A stretch of DNA of 6,077 bases from CAZBGL01 sp964491375. GTDB taxonomy: Bacteria > Desulfobacterota > Deferrisomatia > Deferrisomatales > Deferrisomataceae. The stretch's first letter is position 1. Every line of letters begins with the position of its first letter. The translations under genes and the position numbers were made by a program. The notes below the pieces were generated by a model that did no database searches, was not told the origin of the DNA, and worked only from the letters and a program-made list of their open reading frames with translations. Where the stretch lies: contig CAZBGL010000047.1 of NCBI GenBank assembly GCA_964491375.1, forward strand, positions 1 through 6,077, in the 5' to 3' direction. Below, piece after piece: positions 1-5,719 of this stretch.

Positions 1-129
1 CTCCCACGCTGGTTACGGCAATCCTCGTAGCAGAAGGACTCAGAATGTCAAGGGAGCTAGTAAGCACATCTTCACGTGGGTGACAAGGGGGTCGGATGCC
101 ACAAACAAGCAGCGGGAAAGATCGGATCC
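1..129. other. Low-GC intergenic or edge segment beyond tkt
   Basis: This stretch lies between the window edge and the transketolase stop codon. Its first 120 bases count to 66 G+C (55%), well below the flanking coding DNA, so it may be the edge of a differently derived segment. No convincing hairpin-plus-T-run terminator for tkt is visible. A plus-strand frame stays open from base 3 to a TGA at 81-83 (26 codons, using AGA, AGG, CTA and GTA, which are unusual here). It could be the tail of a gene entering from the left, but an open frame this short is expected by chance. On the minus strand a perfect TTGACA (47-52) is followed 16 nt later only by a poor TACGAG, so a promoter firing off the left edge is possible but weak. 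Confidence 0.4.
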
Positions 130-2145
130 TCAGGGGGCGAGCACCTCTCGGGCTGCGCGTGCGACGTTTTCCGCGGTGAACCCGAACTTCTCGGCGAGCA
201 CCTCGGCCGGCGCGCTGGCCCCGAAGCGATCGATGCCCACCACCCGGCCTCGGGTGCCCACGTACCGCTCCCACCCGAACGTGCTCGCGGCCTCCACGGC
301 CACCCGGGCGGTCAGTCTGGGGGGGAGCACCCATTCCCGGTACGCCGGCTCTTGGGCCTCGAACAGCTCCCAGCTCGGCATGCTCACCACCCGAGCGGGG
401 ATGCCCTCGGCCTCCAGCAGCCGGGCGGCCTCGAGCGCCACGTGCACCTCGGAGCCGGTACCGATCAGGATGAGCCGAGCCGCGTCCGGCCCCCCGGATG
501 CCTCCTTCAGCACGTATGCGCCCCGGCGGAGCCCCGAGGCTGGGGCCAGGGCGGACCGGTCCAGCACGGGCACGGCCTGGCGGGTGAGCACCAGGGCCGT
601 GGGGCCCGAGGTCCGCTCCACGGCCACCTTCCAAGCTTCCACGGCCTCGTTGGCATCGGCCGGCCGGATCACCACCAGGTTGGGCATGGCCCGCAGGCTC
701 GCCAGGTGCTCCACGGGCTGGTGGGTGGGGCCGTCCTCGCCCACGAAGATGCTGTCGTGGGTGAACACGTGCACCACCGGGAGCCCCATGAGGGCGGCCA
801 GCCGCAGGCTGGGCCGCAGGTAGTCCGAGAACACAAAGAACGTGGAGCCGTACGGACGGAAGCCCCCGTGATTGGCCATGCCGTTCAGGATGGCCGCCAT
901 GGCGTGTTCCCGTACCCCGAACCGAAGGTTCCGGCCCTCGGGATGCTCCCGGGAAAAATCGGGCTCCCCTTCCAGCAGGGTCTTGGTGCTGGGGCCCAGG
1001 TCGGCCGATCCGCCCACGATCTCGGGGAGCCGCCGGGCCAAGGCGTTGAGCGCCTTGCCAGCGGCCGACCGGGTGGCCACGCGCTTGGAGCCGGCCGGGA
1101 ACGAGGGAAGGTCGGCGTCCCATCCCGAGGGCAGGTCCCCCTTGATTCGACGCTCCCATTCAGAGGCCAGGTCGGGATGGGCTTGCCGGTAGCGGGTGAA
1201 AAGGTCTTCCCAGGCCCGGCGCGCCTCCGCGCCCCGCTGGGCCGCACGCCGGAACGGGGCGCGGGCTCCTTCGGGCACCCTGAAGTCCGGCTCCAGTGGC
1301 CAGCCCAGGTTTTCTTTGGTGCGGCGAGCCTCGTCCGGGCCCAGGGGGGCGCCGTGGGCATCGGCCGAGTTCTGCTTGCCCGGGCTCCCGAACCCGATGT
1401 GGGTGCGCACGCGGATCAGGGTGGGCCGGGCCTGGTCCTCCCGGGCCTTCCGCAGGGCCGCCTCCACGGCCGGAACATCGTTCCCATCCTCCACGGAGAG
1501 CACCTGCCACCCGAAAGCCTCGAACCGCGTCTCCACATTTTCGCTGAAGGCCAGAGAAGTGCTTCCCTCGATGGTGATACGGTTGTCATCGTAGAGCACG
1601 ATGAGCCGGCCGAGTCCCAGATGGCCCGCCAAGCTGGCCGCCTCGGAGCTGATCCCCTCCATCAGGTCCCCGTCGCCTGCGATCACGTAGGTCCAGTGGT
1701 CCACCAGGGGGAAGCCGGGCCGGTTGAACCGGGCGGCAAGGTGGCGCTCGGCAATGGCCATGCCCACGGCCGCGGCCAGCCCCTGGCCCAGGGGGCCGGT
1801 GGTGGTCTCCACGCCGGGCGTCTGGAACGACTCCGGGTGGCCCGGCGTGCGGGAACGCCACTGCCGGAAGGCCTTGATGTCCTCCAGTCCCAGGGGGTAG
1901 CCGGAAAGGTGCAACAGCCCGTACAGGAGCATGGAGCCGTGGCCCGCGGAAAGCACGAACCGGTCCCGGTCGGGCCAGCCCGGGGCACGCGGATCGAACC
2001 GGAGGAAACGGGTCCACAGGGTGTAGGCCATCGCAGCCGCGCCCATGGGCATGCCCGGATGTCCGGACCGGGCCTTTTCCACGGCGTCCACGGCCAGGAA
2101 GCGCAGGGTGTTGATCGAGAGATCGTCGGTCTGGGGATCAGACAT
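130..2145 (-). CDS. tkt: Transketolase
   Basis: A 671-residue thiamine-diphosphate (ThDP) enzyme, the usual length for bacterial transketolase (about 660-670). It transfers two-carbon ketol units between pentose, tetrose, hexose and triose phosphates in the cytosolic non-oxidative pentose phosphate pathway. The N-terminal PP domain runs to about residue 280, with SGHPGMPMG (27-35, H29), SAGHGS (H69), PGHPE (H103), the ThDP/metal motif GDGDLMEG (157-164) ending at DDN (N188), and H264. The Pyr domain (about 355-520) carries the catalytic Glu in FGVREHAM (E413) and GEDGPTHQPVEHLA (H475). A C-terminal transketolase domain follows. All residues I know to be catalytic in the E. coli enzyme have counterparts, so it should be active. 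Two ATGs lie two codons apart (2151 and 2145). The Shine-Dalgarno spacing favours 2145, giving MSDPQTDD. The same frame stays open far upstream, through nupC, but that extension has no transketolase similarity. The gene sits 110 nt after nupC and has its own promoter candidate. Confidence 0.97.
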   Translation of the reverse strand: MSDPQTDDLSINTLRFLAVDAVEKARSGHPGMPMGAAAMAYTLWTRFLRFDPRAPGWPDRDRFVLSAGHGSMLLYGLLHLSGYPLGLEDIKAFRQWRSRTPGHPESFQTPGVETTTGPLGQGLAAAVGMAIAERHLAARFNRPGFPLVDHWTYVIAGDGDLMEGISSEAASLAGHLGLGRLIVLYDDNRITIEGSTSLAFSENVETRFEAFGWQVLSVEDGNDVPAVEAALRKAREDQARPTLIRVRTHIGFGSPGKQNSADAHGAPLGPDEARRTKENLGWPLEPDFRVPEGARAPFRRAAQRGAEARRAWEDLFTRYRQAHPDLASEWERRIKGDLPSGWDADLPSFPAGSKRVATRSAAGKALNALARRLPEIVGGSADLGPSTKTLLEGEPDFSREHPEGRNLRFGVREHAMAAILNGMANHGGFRPYGSTFFVFSDYLRPSLRLAALMGLPVVHVFTHDSIFVGEDGPTHQPVEHLASLRAMPNLVVIRPADANEAVEAWKVAVERTSGPTALVLTRQAVPVLDRSALAPASGLRRGAYVLKEASGGPDAARLILIGTGSEVHVALEAARLLEAEGIPARVVSMPSWELFEAQEPAYREWVLPPRLTARVAVEAASTFGWERYVGTRGRVVGIDRFGASAPAEVLAEKFGFTAENVARAAREVLAP

Positions 2146-2152
2146 CGGCATT

Positions 2153-2156
2153 CTCC
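2153..2156 (-). promoter_or_regulatory. Ribosome binding site that decides the tkt start
   Basis: On the minus strand GGAG ends 7 nt before the ATG at 2145 but only 1 nt before the ATG at 2151. The normal 5-9 nt spacing therefore picks the second ATG as the transketolase start. Confidence 0.65.
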
Positions 2157-2192
2157 GGGGCCTCGGTGGTCGTCCCCCCGGAAAGGGTGCGC

Positions 2193-2221
2193 ATTGTGCC
2201 CGAGGGGGAAATGAGTGTCCA
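2193..2221 (-). promoter_or_regulatory. Candidate sigma-70 promoter for tkt
   Basis: In the 110-nt gap between nupC and tkt the minus strand reads TGGACA (2216-2221, 5 of 6 to TTGACA), a 17-nt spacer, then CACAAT (2193-2198, 4 of 6 to TATAAT). Transcription would begin near 2186, leaving a leader of about 40 nt before the tkt ATG. Just upstream, at 2226-2243, a small 4-bp hairpin GTGG/CCAC is followed by TTTT and might be a weak terminator for nupC. It is too short to call on its own. If real, tkt could be transcribed separately from nupC. Confidence 0.45.
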
Positions 2222-2255
2222 GCGCAAAAGTGGGGGCCGCCACGGTGTGCGGGAC

Positions 2256-3497
2256 TCAATAGAACAGGCCGACCACCGCGCCGGTCATGCAGGTGGCCAG
2301 GGTTCCGGACACAATGGACTTCAGGCCGAGCGAGACGATCTCGTCGCGCCGTTCCGGCACCATGGCGCCCATGCCGCCGATCATGATGCCCAGGCTCCCG
2401 AAGTTGGCAAACCCGCACAGCGCGTACGTCAGGATCAATCGGCTCCGGGGACTCAGGGCGCCCTCCGGGAGCCCGGCCAGCCGGAGGTACGCCAGGAACT
2501 CGTTCAGGATCGTCTTGGTGCCCATGAGGGAGCCCGCGGTCACGGCCTCGGACCACGGCACGCCCATGATCCACACCACCGGAGCCATGAAGTAGCCCAG
2601 GATCCGCTCCAGGGTGACCGGTCTTCCGGCCACGTCCGGCAGGAGTGCCAGCACCTGGTTCACGAGGCTCACCAGGGCCACGAGCACCACGAGCATGCCC
2701 ACGATGTTCAACAGGAGGTGGATTCCGGACACGGTGCCCTTGGCCACGGCATCCATGGTGCTCGTGTACTCGTCCGGCGGCGTGATCCGGCCGCCGGTGG
2801 GCTCTCCCCGGTCGGGGACCATGAGGTGGGCCGTGACGATGGCGGCCGGCGCGCTGATGAGCGATGCGGTGAGGATGTGGCCCACCGCGCCGGGCACGAC
2901 GTTCTTCAGGATCGAGGCATACAGGGCGAGCACCGTGCCGGCGATGGTGGCCATGCCACAGGTCATCACGGCGAACAGTTCCCCCCGGTCCATGCGCGCC
3001 AGGTACGGCCGCACCAGAAGGGGCGCCTCCACCATGCCCACGAACACGTTGGCCGCGGCCGACACACCCAAGGCGCCGCCGATGCCCAGGGTGCGCTCCA
3101 ACAGCCACGAGAACCCGCGCACCACCACGGGGATCACCCGCCAGTGGAACAGCACGGCCGACAGCGCGGCCATCACCAGCACGATGGGCAGGGCCTGGAA
3201 CGCGAGCACGAAGCTCGCGCCCGGCGAGGTTTCGGCAAACGGCAGGGGACCGCCCCCCAGGTAGCCGAACACGAACGACGTGCCGGCACGCGTGGCCCTT
3301 TCGAGGGCCATCATCCCCTGGTTCAGGGCCAGAAACACCCCTTGGGAAAACGGGAGCTTCAGAAGGACGAAGGCGATGGCGAGTTGGAGGGCCAGTCCGA
3401 GGACGACCGTCCGCCAGCGGACACCCGCCCGGTTCTCGCTGACCGCCCACGCCATCGCCGCCAGAAGCACCACCCCCAGGGCGCTTCGAAACGCCAT
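2256..3497 (-). CDS. nupC: Concentrative nucleoside transporter, CNT/NupC family
   Basis: A 413-residue multi-pass inner-membrane protein that imports nucleosides by H+ or Na+ symport. Family signatures: NVFVGMVEAPLLVRPYL (150-166), GTKTILNEFLAYLRL (326-340) and GFANFGSLGI (362-371). Against the Vibrio cholerae CNT structure (from memory), the sugar-contacting residues appear as E157, E333, N365 and S368. The base-contacting Gln154/Thr155 are replaced by M155 and V156, so base recognition must differ. G154, M155, T188 and V189 match the four residues that distinguish purine-preferring human CNT2 from pyrimidine-preferring CNT1, so I infer a purine bias. The cation is not settled by sequence. 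The start is set by GAGGAG (3507-3512) 9 nt before the ATG. The N-terminus begins directly with a hydrophobic helix (about 5-19) and another follows at 30-48. It lies 54 nt after the glycine-zipper gene, probably cotranscribed, and upstream of tkt. The symbol nupC is by family, not proven orthology. Confidence 0.93.
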   Translation of the reverse strand: MAFRSALGVVLLAAMAWAVSENRAGVRWRTVVLGLALQLAIAFVLLKLPFSQGVFLALNQGMMALERATRAGTSFVFGYLGGGPLPFAETSPGASFVLAFQALPIVLVMAALSAVLFHWRVIPVVVRGFSWLLERTLGIGGALGVSAAANVFVGMVEAPLLVRPYLARMDRGELFAVMTCGMATIAGTVLALYASILKNVVPGAVGHILTASLISAPAAIVTAHLMVPDRGEPTGGRITPPDEYTSTMDAVAKGTVSGIHLLLNIVGMLVVLVALVSLVNQVLALLPDVAGRPVTLERILGYFMAPVVWIMGVPWSEAVTAGSLMGTKTILNEFLAYLRLAGLPEGALSPRSRLILTYALCGFANFGSLGIMIGGMGAMVPERRDEIVSLGLKSIVSGTLATCMTGAVVGLFY

Positions 3498-3506
3498 GGA
3501 GCGCTA

Positions 3507-3512
3507 CTCCTC
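3507..3512 (-). promoter_or_regulatory. Ribosome binding site of the nucleoside transporter gene
   Basis: GAGGAG on the minus strand lies 9 nt before the ATG at 3497. It supports that start and a full first membrane helix. The 54-nt gap to the upstream gene shows no clear promoter or terminator, so readthrough from upstream is likely. Confidence 0.6.
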
Positions 3513-3551
3513 GTCGGGATCGGGCCCAGCCGGCAACCCGGGACGATCCGG

Positions 3552-3908
3552 TCAGAACGGGAGGCGCAGGAGATCGGCGCTGGCCTCCACCCCGCCCGGC
3601 ACCCGCCGGGTGCGTACCGTGGGCATGGCCAGGTAGAGGTCACCGTCCCGGAACTCCGCCAGGGCGGTGGATTCGTACGCACCGAACAGGGCGCCTACGA
3701 TGCTGCCCGCGGCCGCCCCGTACGCGATGTAGTCCAGGTGTTCCGCGGGTTCGTCCGTGAACACCACGAGCGCGCCTCCGATGATCGCACCGGTGAGCGC
3801 CCCGTAGAACGTATCGCGGAAAATGATCTCGCCGCGGAGTTGCGCCCTTGCGGCCGAGCTTCCGACCAGCAGGAAGGCGCACGCCATCGCCCATATCCAG
3901 CGCTTCAT
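3552..3908 (-). CDS. Exported glycine-zipper protein of unknown function
   Basis: A 118-residue protein I do not recognise as a named family. Residues 1-22 look like a Sec signal peptide: basic MKRW, a hydrophobic core, then A-R-A before Q23 as the signal peptidase I site, leaving a mature protein of 96 residues. Cys10 sits too early in the core to be a lipobox. Two glycine-zipper segments follow: G36/G40/G44 within about 34-50, and G64/G68/G72/G76 within about 62-77. They are separated by a short acidic linker (TDEPAEHLD). Such GxxxG stretches pack tightly as paired helices in membranes, so an envelope-inserted oligomer is plausible. The polar C-terminus (about 80-118) has no motif I know. 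Its ATG overlaps the cupin TGA as ATGA, and a perfect Shine-Dalgarno lies inside the cupin's 3' end, so the pair is probably translationally coupled. The real-gene call rests on the signal peptide, zippers and ribosome site. Confidence 0.8.
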   Translation of the reverse strand: MKRWIWAMACAFLLVGSSAARAQLRGEIIFRDTFYGALTGAIIGGALVVFTDEPAEHLDYIAYGAAAGSIVGALFGAYESTALAEFRDGDLYLAMPTVRTRRVPGGVEASADLLRLPF

Positions 3909-4258
3909 GGGATCTCACCTCCTCCTTCTTCCTGGCGGACACGGTAACGGTCCGGGTCGGCGAACACGTCGAGCAGCAGGGCGCCGCCGGGACACCGGGC
4001 CGAGTGCACCTGGCCGGCACCGATCTCGTAGGTGTCGCCCCTGCGGTACACCCGCGTTTCGCCGCCGATGGTGAGCTCGACCTCGCCGTCGAGCACGATC
4101 CCCCATTGGGCACCGTGGGAATGGGGGGGTACCTCCGTGCCCGGTTCCAGCCGGAAGAACACGGCCTGACGGGTGGGCCCTTGAATCACCCAGCCCGTAG
4201 CACCCGCAAGGGGCAGGTCGGCTTGGGGAAGTTCGGTGATGATCGCCGGGAACTCCAT
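3905..4258 (-). CDS. Small single-domain cupin protein
   Basis: A 117-residue protein with one cupin beta-barrel, the usual size for a stand-alone cupin. Motif 1 is recognisable as G40-x5-H46-S-H48 followed by QWGIVLDGEVEL. Where the canonical motif has HxH-x(3,4)-E-x6-G, the spacing here is shorter and Q51 sits in the Glu position before G58. Motif 2 is GDTYEIGAGQVHSA (74-87): G74 and H85 are present, but the usual Pro is Gly and the final Asn is absent. A metal could still be held by H46, H48, H85 and possibly Q51. The substrate is not predictable: such cupins include small-molecule sensors, isomerases and dioxygenases. It is probably cytosolic, as no signal peptide is seen. The start has a GGAGGAGGAG run just upstream. 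It sits 72 nt after mutY, with its stop overlapping the next gene's ATG. Confidence 0.88.
   Translation of the reverse strand: MEFPAIITELPQADLPLAGATGWVIQGPTRQAVFFRLEPGTEVPPHSHGAQWGIVLDGEVELTIGGETRVYRRGDTYEIGAGQVHSARCPGGALLLDVFADPDRYRVRQEEGGGEIP
3915..3923 (-). promoter_or_regulatory. Perfect Shine-Dalgarno inside the cupin 3' end
   Basis: The minus strand carries AGGAGGTGA, fully complementary to the 16S anti-Shine-Dalgarno. Its AGGAGG core ends 9 nt before the ATG at 3908. It overlaps the last codons of the cupin (the EEGGGEIP tail), so the upstream protein's C-terminal residues are partly dictated by this site. It fixes the start of the glycine-zipper gene. Confidence 0.75.
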
Positions 4259-4304
4259 TCTGCTCCTCCTCCTGGCCCCGGGGGCCTCGGCTCGGAGTGG
4301 CCGA

Positions 4305-4334
4305 ACCCTAGTCGGTAAGCCAGTGCCCCGTCAA
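4305..4334 (-). promoter_or_regulatory. Weak candidate promoter for the cupin/zipper/nupC group
   Basis: The minus strand has TTGACG (4329-4334, 5 of 6, overlapping the mutY stop codon), an 18-nt spacer, then TAGGGT (4305-4310, only 3 of 6). The leader that would follow contains two small inverted repeats, TCGGC/GCCGA and GGCC/GGCC, the second directly before the cupin ribosome site. Neither has a T-run, so they are not a terminator for mutY. They could affect translation of the cupin. The element could be chance. Confidence 0.25.
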
Positions 4335-5455
4335 GACGGCCTGTCCGTGAGGGCGCGCCATTGTTCCAGGATCTTCCGGTTGGCCCGCGGCATGGGATGG
4401 TTCCGGAGTTCCATGGGCGGCACCCATTTCCAGTCCCTTCCCTCACCCGCCGTAGGGTCCATGGCCACGAACCGGCACAGGAAGGGATGGAGGGTGACTC
4501 GGAAGTGGCTGTAGGCATGATCCACCGGCCCGAGTGCTCCCTCCACGCGCACCCGAAGTCCCAGCTCTTCCAAGAGTTCCCTGTGAAGGGCCGCCTCGGG
4601 GGATTCCCCGGGTTCCAGCTTCCCGCCGGGGAACTCCCACAGACCGCCCAGGAGCCCGTAGGAGGGACGCCGGGCGATCAGCAGGCGCCCGTCGCGTTTC
4701 ACGATGCCCACGGCCACCTGGTAGTGGGGCCGTGGTCTCCGGGGAGAGGGCCTGGGAAACGCCTCGGGGCGCCCCGCGGCCCGCGCGCGGCACTCCGGCA
4801 CCAGCGGGCATGCCCCACACGACGGGGAGCGGGGCGTGCACACCGTGGCTCCCAGTTCCATCATGGCCTGGTTGTGGAGGGCCGCTTTTCCCCGGGGCAG
4901 GAGCCCGGTGGCCAACCGGTGGAGGAGGCGGCGTCCGGCTCCCGAGGCGCAGGGCTCCCCCAGGGCGAAAGCCCGGCACAGCACCCTGCGGACGTTCCCG
5001 TCCACCACGGCCAGATCCCGGCCGAACGCGATGCTGAGCACCGCGGCCGAGGTGTACTCGCCCACGCCCGGCAGAGCCCGGAAGGCGGCTGGGTCGTCTG
5101 GGATCCGTCCCCCGTGTCGCTCCACCACCTCACGGGCCGCACGCCTCAGGTTCCGTGCCCTGTGGTAGTACCCGAGCCCTTCCCACAGGGCCAGGACCCG
5201 CTCCTCGGACGCCGAGGCCAGACCGGAGACGTCCGGCAGGGCGGCCATCCAGCGTTCATAATAGGGCACCACCGTGTCGGCCCGGGTCTGCTGGAGCATG
5301 ACCTCGGAGACCCAGATGGCGTAAGGATCCTCCGTGCACCGCCAGGGGAACGGGCGGGCATGGGTCCGGTACCACCGGTGGAGTTCCGGGATCCGGCGGG
5401 CCACGGCGATCAAGTGACCTATCGGCACCTCGGGCTCGAAAGAGGGGGATCTCAT
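4331..5455 (-). CDS. mutY: A/G-specific adenine glycosylase MutY with MutT-like Nudix domain
   Basis: A 374-residue DNA repair enzyme that removes adenine mispaired with 8-oxoguanine, the usual MutY length. The helix-hairpin-helix glycosylase core (about 24-205) has the catalytic Glu in SEVMLQQT (E51), the hairpin LPGVGEYTSAAVLS (128-141, with Y134) and the catalytic Asp in VVDGNVRRVLCR (D152). The iron-sulfur cluster loop is Cys206-x6-Cys213-x2-Cys216-x5-Cys222, complete. The C-terminal Nudix-fold domain (about 245-374) has HAYSH (313-317), matching the FSH loop that reads 8-oxoG in MutY. It also has a full Nudix box G278-x5-E284-x7-R292-E293-LL-E296-E297-L-G299-L300, which many MutY proteins lack. 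The start is uncertain. ATG 5455 begins just before conserved sequence but has only a GGGGG-type ribosome site. ATG 5497 or GTG 5509 would add 14 or 18 residues of low-complexity sequence, also without a ribosome site. First gene of the minus-strand group. Confidence 0.95.
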   Translation of the reverse strand: MRSPSFEPEVPIGHLIAVARRIPELHRWYRTHARPFPWRCTEDPYAIWVSEVMLQQTRADTVVPYYERWMAALPDVSGLASASEERVLALWEGLGYYHRARNLRRAAREVVERHGGRIPDDPAAFRALPGVGEYTSAAVLSIAFGRDLAVVDGNVRRVLCRAFALGEPCASGAGRRLLHRLATGLLPRGKAALHNQAMMELGATVCTPRSPSCGACPLVPECRARAAGRPEAFPRPSPRRPRPHYQVAVGIVKRDGRLLIARRPSYGLLGGLWEFPGGKLEPGESPEAALHRELLEELGLRVRVEGALGPVDHAYSHFRVTLHPFLCRFVAMDPTAGEGRDWKWVPPMELRNHPMPRANRKILEQWRALTDRPS

Positions 5456-5464
5456 GGCGCCCCC

Positions 5465-5494
5465 GTTGTACGGCCGCAGCGGGGCTGGCGTCAA
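5465..5494 (-). promoter_or_regulatory. Candidate promoter for mutY, near-leaderless
   Basis: The minus strand has TTGACG (5489-5494, 5 of 6) and, after an 18-nt spacer, TACAAC (5465-5470, 4 of 6). Only 9 nt separate the -10 box from the ATG at 5455, so the transcript would start at or within a few bases of that ATG. That fits the absence of a good ribosome site there and argues against the longer GTG/ATG starts, which would lie upstream of transcription. Bacterial leaderless mRNAs are known, but the match here could be chance. Confidence 0.3.
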
Positions 5495-5567
5495 CATCGC
5501 GGTGGGCACCGGTGTACAGAATCGCGCTTTCCGGGGTCACCCGTCATGGAACTCGGCTGTCAGCGTC

Positions 5568-5588
5568 GGCGGCCGGCTGTCGGCCGCC
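5568..5588. repeat. Perfect 8-bp inverted repeat between mutY and the first direct repeat
   Basis: GGCGGCCG (5568-5575) and CGGCCGCC (5581-5588) are exact reverse complements around a 5-nt GCTGT loop. It has no adjoining T-run in either direction, so it is not an obvious intrinsic terminator. It lies 12 nt before direct-repeat copy 1 and has no counterpart at the same place before copy 2. Confidence 0.6.
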
Positions 5589-5600
5589 AGCTCCGGTAGG

Positions 5601-5708
5601 CCGCGGCCCTGGGGTTTCCGAGCGGCGAGGGCCCGGCCCGAGGGTGCTCGCCGGGCGCTTCCGGGCTGCAAGTTGCCGCGGCGAGGTCGCATATTGCGTG
5701 TTCGCGCC
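5601..5708. repeat. 108-bp direct repeat, copy 1
   Basis: This segment matches 5970-6077 over 108 bases with no gaps and six substitutions (94% identity). It starts CCGCGGCCCTGGGG and ends TGTTCGCGCC. Inside are an imperfect palindrome around AAGTT (5665-5679, one mismatch) and CGCA-TAT-TGCG (5688-5698). A shared GCTCC lies 6 nt upstream here and 8 nt upstream in copy 2, so diverged similarity may continue leftward. Confidence 0.9.
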
Positions 5709-5719
5709 CGCCCGAGGCA

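Noticed and set aside
47..52. Perfect TTGACA on the minus strand as a promoter leaving the left edge
   Set aside because: No acceptable -10 box at 16-18 nt (the best is TACGAG), and no gene is visible downstream.
76..2214. A 712-residue plus-strand open frame
   Set aside because: It lies antisense to the transketolase gene, whose motifs are unmistakable. Its Gly/His/Pro/Arg-rich product is typical of frames on the opposite strand of high-GC genes.
2226..2243. Possible intrinsic terminator after nupC
   Set aside because: The stem is only 4 bp (GTGG/CCAC) before TTTT. This is too weak to list as a terminator, though its place just before the tkt promoter candidate is suggestive.
2146..3450. 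Upstream extension of the transketolase frame by over 400 residues
   Set aside because: It overlaps nupC in another frame, shows no domain, and a ribosome site places the true start at 2145.
3877..3881. Lipobox around Cys10 of the glycine-zipper protein
   Set aside because: Cys10 follows W-A-M-A after a very short n-region with no proper hydrophobic core before it. The A-R-A/Q site at 22/23 is a far better signal peptidase I cleavage site.
2166..3947. A 593-residue plus-strand open frame
   Set aside because: Antisense to the nucleoside transporter and glycine-zipper genes. The product is low-complexity, rich in His, Gly, Arg and Gln, with no recognisable domain.
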